Below are positions 35,066 to 42,330 of a stretch of DNA of 64,000 nucleotides, one piece after another. The position numbers and the translations under genes were made by a program. The notes below the pieces were generated by a model. It had not been told where the DNA came from, did not search any database, and saw only the letters and a list, made by a program, of their open reading frames with translations. This DNA comes from Phormidesmis sp963789215 (GTDB lineage: Bacteria; Cyanobacteriota; Cyanobacteriia; Phormidesmidales; Phormidesmidaceae), in assembly GCA_963789215.1 (NCBI GenBank), contig CAWBJY010000013.1, forward strand, positions 62,001-126,000, given 5' to 3'. Numbering within the stretch: the first letter of the stretch is position 1; each line of letters begins with the position of its first letter.

Positions 35066-35155
35066 CAAAACTCGATCAAGCGAAAATGCTTAATATATAG
35101 AATGCACAGAAAACGAACGGGGAGACAGCCTCACTCACTTCGCCTGCGAGACCCG

Positions 35156-35169
35156 GTATAAACAGCTAC
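35156..35169. promoter_or_regulatory. NtcA-like site (GTA-N8-TAC) upstream of hetR
   Basis: GTATAAACAGCTAC matches the NtcA consensus GTA-N8-TAC. It lies 91-104 bases upstream of the hetR ATG. No TAN3T -10 box stands at the class II distance of 22 bases, so the site is a sequence match without supporting spacing. Such a match is expected by chance in about 8% of regions this long. Confidence 0.35.
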
Positions 35170-35221
35170 GAGCATTATGAACTTGCTTGAAAAAGCCTTC
35201 ATTAGCCCATATTCTACACCG

Positions 35222-35257
35222 GTACGCTAAAGGTTTGCTGGCAAACATCCAGCGTAC
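35222..35257. promoter_or_regulatory. 36-bp two-tier dyad upstream of hetR
   Basis: GTACGCT (35222-35228) and AGCGTAC (35251-35257) are the outer arms. GTTTGC (35233-35238) and GCAAAC (35241-35246) are the inner arms. Both pairs share the axis between 35239 and 35240. It lies 157-192 bases upstream of the hetR ATG. It does not match the Anabaena HetR palindrome (GGGGTCTAACCCC type). No T run follows, so an operator or RNA hairpin is likelier than a terminator. Confidence 0.6.
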
Positions 35258-35349
35258 GCAAGCACGAATCAGTATTATTATTAACACTCCGTAGAATACA
35301 AAGGATTACCGAATCTTAGTGACAACCAGACTTGATAGGAACTAAATCT

Positions 35350-35394
35350 GTGACGATCTAGCAAGTGACGGTTTAGAGGATGACGATTTAATAA
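35350..35394. repeat. Three degenerate 15-bp repeats just after patX
   Basis: GTGACGATCTAGCAA (35350-35364), GTGACGGTTTAGAGG (35365-35379) and ATGACGATTTAATAA (35380-35394) follow one another directly and end three bases before the patX stop codon on the minus strand. Confidence 0.8.
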
Positions 35395-35397
35395 CGG

Positions 35398-35655
35398 CTA
35401 CATAGAAGCAGGTTCCACTCTGCCACTGCCCCGGTGGGCAACGAGCTTTTTTCGAGTGCTTTGCTGATCTTTGGGCACGTCGTCTATGCGACCGCTACCC
35501 CGATAGGAGACGTCTACCGCTTCAGCAGAATCTGCTCCGGTAGGCGTTAATAAAGTAAGCACAGGCGAGGTCGGTCTCATTATTCCGATCAGCGCATTGG
35601 CCGTACAGGTCGCTGCAAAGAGGCCGCTAAGCAGGTAGTGATAGTAAGTCAGCAT
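35398..35655 (-). CDS. patX: PatX-type HetR-inhibitory peptide precursor with two RGSGR motifs
   Basis: 85-residue protein with an N-terminal hydrophobic segment (YLLSGLFAATCTANALIGIM, about residues 7-26), a spacer, and two RGSGR pentapeptides at residues 52-56 (SYRGSGRIDD) and 75-79 (AHRGSGRVEP), six residues from the end. RGSGR is the active part of PatS and PatX and binds HetR. PatX is known as a short protein with a hydrophobic N-terminus and one RG(S/T)GR near its C-terminus, typically encoded near hetR. The two copies use different codons, so they are not a fresh duplication. Start ATG 35653-35655; hetR follows on the same strand after 332 bases. Confidence 0.88.
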   Translation of the reverse strand: MLTYYHYLLSGLFAATCTANALIGIMRPTSPVLTLLTPTGADSAEAVDVSYRGSGRIDDVPKDQQSTRKKLVAHRGSGRVEPASM

Positions 35656-35711
35656 GGTTGCTAAGTGATTTCCAAGTCGTTATCCAGTGATACGTCAACC
35701 TTGCTATCGAG

Positions 35712-35717
35712 TCAGGA
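35712..35717 (-). promoter_or_regulatory. DIF1-like hexamer upstream of patX
   Basis: The minus strand reads TCCTGA, one base from the DIF1 hexamer TCCGGA that has been described within 69 nt of patX starts. It lies 57-62 nt upstream of the patX ATG. TATCAC follows after 19 bases as a possible -10. The single mismatch makes this tentative. Confidence 0.35.
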
Positions 35718-35742
35718 CGATATATATGAAGACTTGACATAG

Positions 35743-37752
35743 TTACCGCAAGGCCACTGACGTACATAACAGCCATTTTCCAGCCGAATTCCAAGTTCCT
35801 TTCGCTTCGATTAGCTGATTATTTGTAAGATGCAAAAAAGCATCCGCAATCTCCGATCTAACGGTTACTAACAAGAGGTAATCTGGCAAATTTTCTACTG
35901 AGTTTTGATGAAGTTTGTATTGATTACTGTCGTCAACAGAGAACTTACCAACGATAGAAATTTGCTGAAATGGGAGCGCATTTTCTACAGTTTCTGATTG
36001 AGAACTGTCTGATTCATCTATTTGAGCAGATTCAGTCTGATTAGATTCAGTCTGATTAGATTTGGCGATCGCACTTTGACCCGCTGCTTTTTCAACGGCC
36101 CTCTTAGCAGTCGCATTAAAGTCGTGATAGCCACTGCGAGGATATTGCTCTATATAGGTTAGATAATGCTGCTGTATTTCTGCCCAATCGGAATGATCAG
36201 GTGGCAGATTGAAAAGAGGCACTACCGCAGCCGGTGCAATCGGATCGGTAATCAAGGCCATTTGGAGCGATCGCACCCCACCTTGACTTAGCTCCCTCGG
36301 CCAGCGCCCCTGCTCCACGCACAGCGCTGCCGCCATCCCCGCCGCCTGCCCAATCCCGAGTACTACTGGCTGCAATCGCGTCGCCCCATTCGCAATATGC
36401 GACACCGAAATATTCTTCTCACACACCAGCAGACCATCCACCGCCTCCGGCACCAGCGCCTCGTAGGGAATCGTAAACGGCGTACCCGTCCACCGACCGC
36501 CCCAGCGAATTGCCTTTGGCGCAAGCGGCATCTCAAAGCCAGGATAGTGATGGTCGTTAGGATAGTTTCCCAATGCGATCGCGCTCATCTCCCCATAGTC
36601 ATTCACCGGTAGCGCCGCCACCCAAGCCGCTTCCGTCTGGCCTCCGGCATTACCGGCATTCCCGGCATTAGTCATTGGCAAAATGTCTCGTTCACTCACC
36701 GTCGCCAAGCCCTTCACCCGGCGACTCTCCCGGTAGTAAGGCATCATCGCAAACCCGCCGCCCGGCGAATGCTTCGAAAAGGGAAAAGCATTCATTGCTA
36801 GGCCGTAAGCATCACCCAACCGCCGCTGAATATAGTTTGCAAAAGCCTGGCTGTGCCACTGCGCCTCGCGCCCATATTCCGCCCGCGCCGCCGCAGACTC
36901 AACCAACCGATTTAGCCCTACGCCATAGTCATTACCGCAGTGCGGCCAGTTGATCATGAACTGATCGTCCGGCAGCCGCCCGTAGTTCAAAAATACTTCG
37001 CCCGCCGAAGCCTGCGCAATAGCCAAGTCATTGCCCGATTCCGGAAGATAGCTCGCCCAAGCCTGGTCAAACGCTTCATCTGGCGTCGCCTGAAGGGGCG
37101 ATGGAATTATTGGCGCAGACTGCTCACCATAGTCCTCCATCACCACCACCCAAGTAGGCGACTGTACCGGATACCGCTGCGTAATCTCATACAAAGCATC
37201 CTTCGGATCGCTCAGCGAAACGGGTGCGCTTGGCTCGGCCCACTCGCGCTGCGTCTCCCAGCCCCAGCGAAAAGGCACTTCGGCCAGTGGCAGCAGATCC
37301 CCCAGCTCAGTTCCATCAATCGTAATCGTGGCGCAAACCGTTACCGATTCAAACTGCACGCCCGCCACATAATCACCCTGCCGCAGCACTGCCTGAGGCG
37401 TCTGCCCCGCAATCCACTGCAAATTAGGCAAAGCCTTCACCCAATCTGCAAAAATCTGCGCCCCTACCGCCGGACTATAGGTAAAAAAGCTCACCCAACC
37501 ATTGCCCAAGCCACCAGGATGCCGCCGCCGTAGCTCTCGCAAAAACTCGCCCCAAATCCCAGTCTGAAACGCCGCCAGCTCATTGCCATCCGGCGCAGAA
37601 ACGCCTGCTGCTGTCAACATTCCACCCAGCCAAGGCAGTTCCGAAACCAGCACTACGCTCACCCCACGCCTTGCCGCCTGAATTGCCGCCGCCGTACCAC
37701 CCGCGCCGCCACCGACCACCAAAACTTCCGCCGAAATAATCTCTGAACTCAT
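35743..37752 (-). CDS. FAD-dependent oxidoreductase
   Basis: 669 residues. The N-terminus has the Rossmann motif VLVVGGGAGGTAAAIQAARRG (GxGxxG), followed by LPWLGGMLTAAG and, further on, CATITIDGTELGDLLPLAEV. These belong to the FAD_oxidored family (PF12831-like) common in cyanobacteria. The C-terminal part carries a low-complexity Asn/Gln/Ser linker (residues about 565-600) that contains a perfect 15-bp in-frame tandem repeat, then a short beta-rich end. The substrate is unknown. It is 87 bases upstream of patX on the same strand and may share its transcript. Confidence 0.85.
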   Translation of the reverse strand: MSSEIISAEVLVVGGGAGGTAAAIQAARRGVSVVLVSELPWLGGMLTAAGVSAPDGNELAAFQTGIWGEFLRELRRRHPGGLGNGWVSFFTYSPAVGAQIFADWVKALPNLQWIAGQTPQAVLRQGDYVAGVQFESVTVCATITIDGTELGDLLPLAEVPFRWGWETQREWAEPSAPVSLSDPKDALYEITQRYPVQSPTWVVVMEDYGEQSAPIIPSPLQATPDEAFDQAWASYLPESGNDLAIAQASAGEVFLNYGRLPDDQFMINWPHCGNDYGVGLNRLVESAAARAEYGREAQWHSQAFANYIQRRLGDAYGLAMNAFPFSKHSPGGGFAMMPYYRESRRVKGLATVSERDILPMTNAGNAGNAGGQTEAAWVAALPVNDYGEMSAIALGNYPNDHHYPGFEMPLAPKAIRWGGRWTGTPFTIPYEALVPEAVDGLLVCEKNISVSHIANGATRLQPVVLGIGQAAGMAAALCVEQGRWPRELSQGGVRSLQMALITDPIAPAAVVPLFNLPPDHSDWAEIQQHYLTYIEQYPRSGYHDFNATAKRAVEKAAGQSAIAKSNQTESNQTESAQIDESDSSQSETVENALPFQQISIVGKFSVDDSNQYKLHQNSVENLPDYLLLVTVRSEIADAFLHLTNNQLIEAKGTWNSAGKWLLCTSVALR
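36029..36058. repeat. 15-bp in-frame tandem duplication
   Basis: GATTCAGTCTGATTA occurs twice in a row and encodes a repeated NQTES pentapeptide in the C-terminal linker of the FAD oxidoreductase. Confidence 0.95.
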
Positions 37753-37793
37753 AACTCAAGCGCAGCTTTGGCCACTACATCTAGACTCAAGTA

Positions 37794-37840
37794 ACAATAT
37801 CTACAGATAAACAATATCTACAGATAATATCTACAGATAA
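37794..37840. repeat. Three tandem repeats (17, 17, 13 bp) across a stop codon
   Basis: ACAATATCTACAGATAA stands at 37794-37810 and 37811-37827, and TATCTACAGATAA at 37828-37840. The last overlaps the minus-strand TAG (37831-37833) of the TerB-domain gene. Confidence 0.93.
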
Positions 37841-38529
37841 GGCGTAATATCTTCGCCCAAATCGTCAGATAAATAGGTCATCGCTCGAAACCGCAGGCCA
37901 ACTAACTGCTCGTAAAGCGGATTAATTTTGCACATAGGTGGAATATGAACGGTCTTGCGCCCAAACAGCGTCACGTCTCGCTCGAACGGACATTGAGACG
38001 GAACCAGCTTACAGACAAATCTAGCCAGACGAGGATCGTCTACGGTAAGGCCATCGAGCCACTGGCGTACCGGCTTCAGCGGCTCAACGGGCTTAGGCAT
38101 ACCTGTTTTTGAGGCGGCCTTAGCCTTAACGACAGGCTGCGCTTCATCCAGTGCGCTTAAATTCTTCAGCGTTGTTTGCAGTGCAGCTAAAGCTACTGGC
38201 TCTATATTCAAAGCCTCAGAAAAAGCCATTACCCGATCGTTCTCAGCCTGCGAATAGACCCCATCGGCTAGAGCTACCATCACAGCCATCCGCAAAAAGT
38301 TCTGAGCTGCCGCGTCGCTCAGACCAATGGCGGCGACTTCATCAGGCTCAATCGGCGCTAGCGCGTCAAATTCAATATTAGGCGCAAATTCAGACTCGAC
38401 CATCGATCGAATCATCGCTCTTTCAGACTCGTCGAACTGACCGTCTGCCCAAGCAATAGTGAGTAACCCTCGCAGCCAGACACGAATTTGTTCAGAAGTG
38501 TAGGCATGGGTTTGAGTAGCAGAAGTCAT
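37831..38529 (-). CDS. TerB-like protein with Mo-dependent nitrogenase C-terminal domain
   Basis: 232 residues from the ATG at 38529 (an in-frame ATG at 38583 adds 18). The first 120 residues are two TerB-type helical repeats (GLLTIAWADGQFDESERAMI and MAVMVALADGVYSQAENDRVM) with the acidic metal-binding pattern. A linker leads to WLDGLTVDDPRLARFVCKLVPSQCPFERDVTLFGR and HIPPMCKINPLYEQLVGLRFRA, the cyanobacterial Mo-dependent nitrogenase C-terminal domain. Nothing here shows nitrogenase function; the domain's role is unknown. The stop lies in a triple tandem repeat. Confidence 0.82.
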   Translation of the reverse strand: MTSATQTHAYTSEQIRVWLRGLLTIAWADGQFDESERAMIRSMVESEFAPNIEFDALAPIEPDEVAAIGLSDAAAQNFLRMAVMVALADGVYSQAENDRVMAFSEALNIEPVALAALQTTLKNLSALDEAQPVVKAKAASKTGMPKPVEPLKPVRQWLDGLTVDDPRLARFVCKLVPSQCPFERDVTLFGRKTVHIPPMCKINPLYEQLVGLRFRAMTYLSDDLGEDITPYL

Positions 38530-39059
38530 ATTTTTAATCGTCGCAACAGCATTTTTACAATCAGCGTTTGCGCGTTCTCTCATTTAGATCTGGCATTCAA
38601 GATAGCCATTTCGAAACGCCGCAAAAGTCCAAGCAGAACATCTCAAGCGCTGCTCGATGATCAAATTAAGGGGTCTCTCAACTAGACGTATTTTTCCCAA
38701 AGGCGCTCTTTTGCAGTCAGTCTTTGAAAGTAGCTCAATTGACCGGCAATAAACAAGTATTTCAATCTATAGCCAAAGAAAAAGAGGCTGTAAAAGCCTC
38801 TCAAAATGTTCGTTCATGTATCTGGTTCGCTGAGTGCCCTTTAGATTGCTCGCGCCACAAATCGTACAGATTTGTAAGCACCCAACGAAATAAAAAAGCA
38901 GCGAGCACCCGTAAAGACTACCCGCTAATGGCACGTATCTATCAAGTAAAATTGGTATTTTCTCGGGATCACCTAATTCCGTCGAGAATTCCGTTGAGAA
39001 AAGACCTCATTTACGCCCTTAGCCAGATCAAAACCTAGCCAGCTCAAAACCTGATCAAC
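38530..39059. other. Intergenic region downstream of ftsH
   Basis: This 530-base stretch holds a terminator-like hairpin for the minus strand (38774-38801), tandem repeats at the ftsH stop (39021-39067), and an open frame of about 100 codons on the plus strand (38724-39038, TTG start) that matches no family I recognise and has no ribosome site. I do not call it a gene. Confidence 0.5.
38774..38801 (-). terminator. Intrinsic terminator on the minus strand
   Basis: On the minus strand AGAGGCT, TTTAC, AGCCTCT forms a 7-bp stem with a 5-base loop, followed directly by TTTTTCTTT. It points away from ftsH, 260 bases after its stop, so it could end the ftsH transcript or a small RNA lying in between. 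Confidence 0.6.
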
Positions 39060-39067
39060 TCAGACCT
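39021..39067. repeat. 16-bp tandem repeats across the ftsH stop
   Basis: AGCCAGATCAAAACCT (39021-39036) and AGCCAGCTCAAAACCT (39037-39052) are followed by a worn third copy reaching 39067. The ftsH TGA (39060-39062, minus strand) lies in that third copy. Confidence 0.9.
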
Positions 39068-40961
39068 CAACAACCTGGCTGTTCAGATCGCTCAGCAGCT
39101 TACCTGCGCCGTTTTCCTCACTAGGCTCCTGCACCTTCGCTAGCATCTCGCGCAGGCTAGGCCCTTCAATCACTTCCTCTTGAAGCAGCAGCTGAGAGAT
39201 CTCCGCCAGCAGCTCGCGATTGCTGCTCAAAATAGCCAGCGCTCGCTGATGCGCATTTTCCACAATGCTCTTCACTTCGTCATCAATCGCCTTTGCCGTT
39301 TCATCGCTTACCAATCGGCGAGCATTCGGCGCACCGCCATCCCCCAGAAAATTATTTTGCTTACTGCGGTCATAAGCCAACGGCCCTAGCACCTTGCTCA
39401 TGCCATAGCTCGTTACCATCTGCTCAGCCACATCCGTCGCCCGCTGCAAGTCGTTCGCCGCCCCGGTCGTAATCGAGCCAAACACCACTTCTTCCGCCGA
39501 ACGTCCGCCCAGCATCGTGGCAATTTGTCCCTTCAGCTCCGCCTCATCCCGCAAAAAGCGATCCTCTGTCGGTAGCTGCAGCGTATAGCCCAGTGCCGCC
39601 ATCCCCCGAGGCACAATCGAGATTTTCTCCACCTCGTCCGAACCCGGCATCGCCGCGCCCACCAGAGCATGTCCTACTTCGTGATAGGCCACAATCTCTT
39701 TTTCCCTGTCGTTCAATACACGGCTGCGCTTCTCCAAACCAGCAACAACGCGCTCAATCGCTTCTGCAAAGTCCTGCTGTTCTACCGCTTCGCGATGATT
39801 TCTAGCCGCTAGCAGGGCAGCTTCGTTGACTAAGTTAGCCAAATCTGCGCCGGCAAATCCTGGGGTTCTAGTGGCGATCGCCTTCAAATCCACCCCTTCT
39901 GCCAGCTTCACCCCACTCGCATGAATCTGCAAAATCGCATCGCGCCCTTTCAAATCGGGCCGATCCACCAGCACCTGTCGGTCAAACCGTCCCGGACGCA
40001 GCAAAGCCGGATCTAGAATCTCGGGCCGGTTCGTCGCCGCCAACACAATAATCGTGTCGCCTTCCACGCCAAAGCCATCCATCTCCGCCAGCAGCTGATT
40101 CAGCGTTTGCTCCCGCTCATCGTTACCACCATAAAATCCGCCGCTAGAGCGAGACTTACCAATCGCATCTAGTTCATCAATAAAAATAATGCAGGGAGCC
40201 TGCTTCTTCGCCTGCTCGAACAAGTCGCGCACCCGCGAAGATCCTACGCCCACAAACATTTCAATAAACTCCGAACCCGAAATGCTAAAGAAGGGCACCC
40301 CAGCCTCACCCGCAACCGCCTTCGCCAGTAAAGTCTTACCCGTTCCCGGAGGCCCCACCAGCAAAACGCCCTTCGGAATCCGCGCCCCTAAATCTGTGAA
40401 GCGCTTAGAATCCTTCAAAAAGTCAACGATTTCGACCAGCTCAGTCTTAGCCTCATCCACGCCTGCCACGTCAGCAAACGTCGTCTTAGTATCGTCGTCC
40501 TCTACATAAATCTTGGCCTTGCTTTTGCCAATCGAGAACAAGCCACCGCCGCCACCGCCCTGGCCACGCCGCATAAAAAATAGCCACACCCCCACAAAAA
40601 TCAGCGGTGGCACCACCCAACTCAGCAAACTGCCAATCCAGGCCGTCCCCGAAGGCGGCGTTGCCGAAAACTCCACGCCGTTTTCCTGGAGAACCGTCGG
40701 CAAATTTAAGTCAAAAACCGGCGCAGTCGTATAAGTCGGCCCATCTGTCGCGAGCTGATAGGTAATTTGCTTATCGCCCACCGAGGCGATCGCCACCTTA
40801 TGCTCATTCACCTGCGAAATGAACGTACTGTAAGGAACGCGCTCAGCCGCTTGCCCAAAAGAAGGCGGCACCAGCGTACTGCCAATTAGCAGCGCACTTA
40901 AAAGCAAAAACACCCAGTTTGCCGCTTTACGCTGCTGCGGCTTTTTATCCTTAATTGGCAT
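39060..40961 (-). CDS. ftsH: ATP-dependent zinc metalloprotease FtsH
   Basis: Membrane AAA+ protease; in cyanobacteria FtsH complexes remove damaged photosystem II D1 protein and other membrane proteins. Two N-terminal membrane segments flank a lumenal part. The AAA domain has LLVGPPGTGKTLLAKAVA near residue 205, IIFIDELDAIG near 260 and RPGRFDRQV near 312. The protease domain has HEVGH (residues about 425-429). 633 residues is normal. AGGAATTGCT precedes the ATG. Which FtsH paralogue it is cannot be fixed from sequence alone. Confidence 0.95.
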   Translation of the reverse strand: MPIKDKKPQQRKAANWVFLLLSALLIGSTLVPPSFGQAAERVPYSTFISQVNEHKVAIASVGDKQITYQLATDGPTYTTAPVFDLNLPTVLQENGVEFSATPPSGTAWIGSLLSWVVPPLIFVGVWLFFMRRGQGGGGGGLFSIGKSKAKIYVEDDDTKTTFADVAGVDEAKTELVEIVDFLKDSKRFTDLGARIPKGVLLVGPPGTGKTLLAKAVAGEAGVPFFSISGSEFIEMFVGVGSSRVRDLFEQAKKQAPCIIFIDELDAIGKSRSSGGFYGGNDEREQTLNQLLAEMDGFGVEGDTIIVLAATNRPEILDPALLRPGRFDRQVLVDRPDLKGRDAILQIHASGVKLAEGVDLKAIATRTPGFAGADLANLVNEAALLAARNHREAVEQQDFAEAIERVVAGLEKRSRVLNDREKEIVAYHEVGHALVGAAMPGSDEVEKISIVPRGMAALGYTLQLPTEDRFLRDEAELKGQIATMLGGRSAEEVVFGSITTGAANDLQRATDVAEQMVTSYGMSKVLGPLAYDRSKQNNFLGDGGAPNARRLVSDETAKAIDDEVKSIVENAHQRALAILSSNRELLAEISQLLLQEEVIEGPSLREMLAKVQEPSEENGAGKLLSDLNSQVVEV

Positions 40962-41094
40962 AGCAATTCCTATAGGCCCTTGGTTTCTTTAGATAGCTAC
41001 ATTCTAACGAGGCTAAAGCATCAGGGATCTCTGTCGAATGGTGCGATCGCCGTAAACAGTCAGCAACCAGTAATTCAATCAACAAAGCATCGAG

Positions 41095-41514
41095 CTAGGC
41101 TTGCTCTTCTGAGGCTTCGTTTTCTATTACGGATTTTAGAATCCCGTTTACGCGGTCATACAGACTCTTGACCTGAGCTATTACGCCTTTTCGATCAATC
41201 GGCTCTGCGTCATCAGACATACCGACATATCGTACTTGAGCAGCAAATTCAGTGTACGGAACCAAATATTCATAAGCCGACACGTCGCAATCCAACCGTT
41301 CTATCCTTCCAAGTAGACGGCTTATATCATGCGTGTAAGGGTAGATTTCGCCTAAAGCTGCAAGCCAAGCTTTTAGGCTTTTTTCTACGCTCTGCTGCGC
41401 ATGAAGGCCAAATATCTCGTCTGAGAATATCTGAGGATCAAGCATTCCAGTCAAAGCTTTCAGATCCCGTTGAGACGCATTGAGCAAGTTTCTAGCTTGA
41501 ATAGGATCGCTCAT
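41095..41514 (-). CDS. HEPN domain protein, partner of MNT nucleotidyltransferase
   Basis: 139 residues, all helical. The motif region LNASQRDLKALTGMLD, GLHAQQSVEKSLKAWLAAL and YTHDISRLL fits the HEPN fold of the plain HEPN/MNT pairs. No clear RX4-6H ribonuclease motif is visible, so a toxin role is inferred from the pairing only. Its start overlaps the end of the MNT gene by 23 bases. Confidence 0.78.
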   Translation of the reverse strand: MSDPIQARNLLNASQRDLKALTGMLDPQIFSDEIFGLHAQQSVEKSLKAWLAALGEIYPYTHDISRLLGRIERLDCDVSAYEYLVPYTEFAAQVRYVGMSDDAEPIDRKGVIAQVKSLYDRVNGILKSVIENEASEEQA

Positions 41515-41890
41515 ACATCACTTTCCCTTCTCTAAGAGCACAAGAGACAACATGGTTCAGGCTTTGACTGAGGTAATCTACTTCTTCCTTGTTGTACAGC
41601 AAAAGATCGACCGACACGTCGAAAGGTCTAAGCGATCGCCAGATTCTACCGGCCAACTGACGGCGGCTGTGGTTTTTCCCAAAGAGCTGAGAGTCAACGA
41701 TCAAAAAATCGTAATCAGAATGAGGACTAGCGGTTCCTCTTGCCTGTGAACCGAACAGAATAATCCTTTCAGGTGCAGCGACTTCGACAATGACTTCTAT
41801 CATCTCGTTAAGTAAAATTGGTTTAGTTATCAACGGCTTTCGGGACTGTTCAAGAACCATGTTTAGAACCTGCTTCGGGCCGCGAAGCAT
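41492..41890 (-). CDS. MNT-type nucleotidyltransferase
   Basis: 132 residues; the start may be ATG 41890 or ATG 41860. The catalytic motif ILFGSQARGTASPHSDYDFLIV near residue 41 (41890 numbering) matches GSX10DXD of minimal nucleotidyltransferases, which can act as antitoxins by adding AMP to their HEPN partner. In this pair the MNT gene is the upstream one. Whether it works as a toxin-antitoxin module is inference. Confidence 0.85.
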   Translation of the reverse strand: MLRGPKQVLNMVLEQSRKPLITKPILLNEMIEVIVEVAAPERIILFGSQARGTASPHSDYDFLIVDSQLFGKNHSRRQLAGRIWRSLRPFDVSVDLLLYNKEEVDYLSQSLNHVVSCALREGKVMYERSYSS

Positions 41891-41919
41891 AATTTACTGG
41901 CTGCTTTAGCTATGCGAAA

Positions 41920-42297
41920 TTATCCAAATTGGTAACCGCTGTCGATCCAGTAGTGCCAATCTGCGATCGCCTGCTGAGTATCCTCATCAGTATCAGGCAC
42001 GGCAGATATCTGAGTAAGCGGAATAGCCAAGCGATCGCCCTCGCCCCAGTCAATCTCTGCAAACATATCGTGCTCGCAATCGCCCTCATCAGCCATACCA
42101 ACAACTTCCACAGTGTCATTGATCTTTATAGGAGATGTACTGCGTTTTTGAATGCAGGTTGCGGTGAATGGAAACTGCATTGTGTCCGCTAGATAGTAAT
42201 ACCAGCCCATTGCCTGTTCTTCTGGGCCATAGGCATCTACCACTATCTCCATAGAGATGCGCTCTTCTCGATCCGCGTCGCGTTTAGGTCTGGTCAC
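41920..42297 (-). CDS. Calcium-binding family protein (PF11535-like)
   Basis: 125 residues from a GTG start. IVVDAYGPEEQAMGWYYYLADTMQFPFTATCI and EGDRLAIPLTQI followed by AIADWHYWIDSGY match the small family named calcium-binding after an archaeal structure. The protein is acidic and soluble. The name comes from family annotation; no EF-hand is visible and calcium binding is not shown. Confidence 0.75.
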   Translation of the reverse strand: MTRPKRDADREERISMEIVVDAYGPEEQAMGWYYYLADTMQFPFTATCIQKRSTSPIKINDTVEVVGMADEGDCEHDMFAEIDWGEGDRLAIPLTQISAVPDTDEDTQQAIADWHYWIDSGYQFG

Positions 42298-42330
42298 GAT
42301 ATCACTTCCTCTTAATCGTTAAAGATGCTT

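Larger units (their letters stand above)
35066..35397. other. patX-hetR intergenic region
   Basis: This 332-base gap holds the hetR promoter. Visible elements are a GTA-N8-TAC box at 35156-35169, a 36-bp two-tier dyad at 35222-35257, and three degenerate 15-bp repeats at 35350-35394 just past the patX stop. An AT-rich TATATATTA stretch at 35092-35100 on the minus strand could be a -10. No gene is seen in it. Confidence 0.6.

Noticed and set aside
35222..35257. Intrinsic terminator after patX
   Set aside because: The dyad is not followed by a T tract on either strand, so an operator or RNA hairpin fits better.
38724..39038. A 104-codon plus-strand frame downstream of ftsH
   Set aside because: TTG start, no ribosome site, no recognisable domain, and it is crossed by the ftsH-side repeats and a terminator on the other strand.
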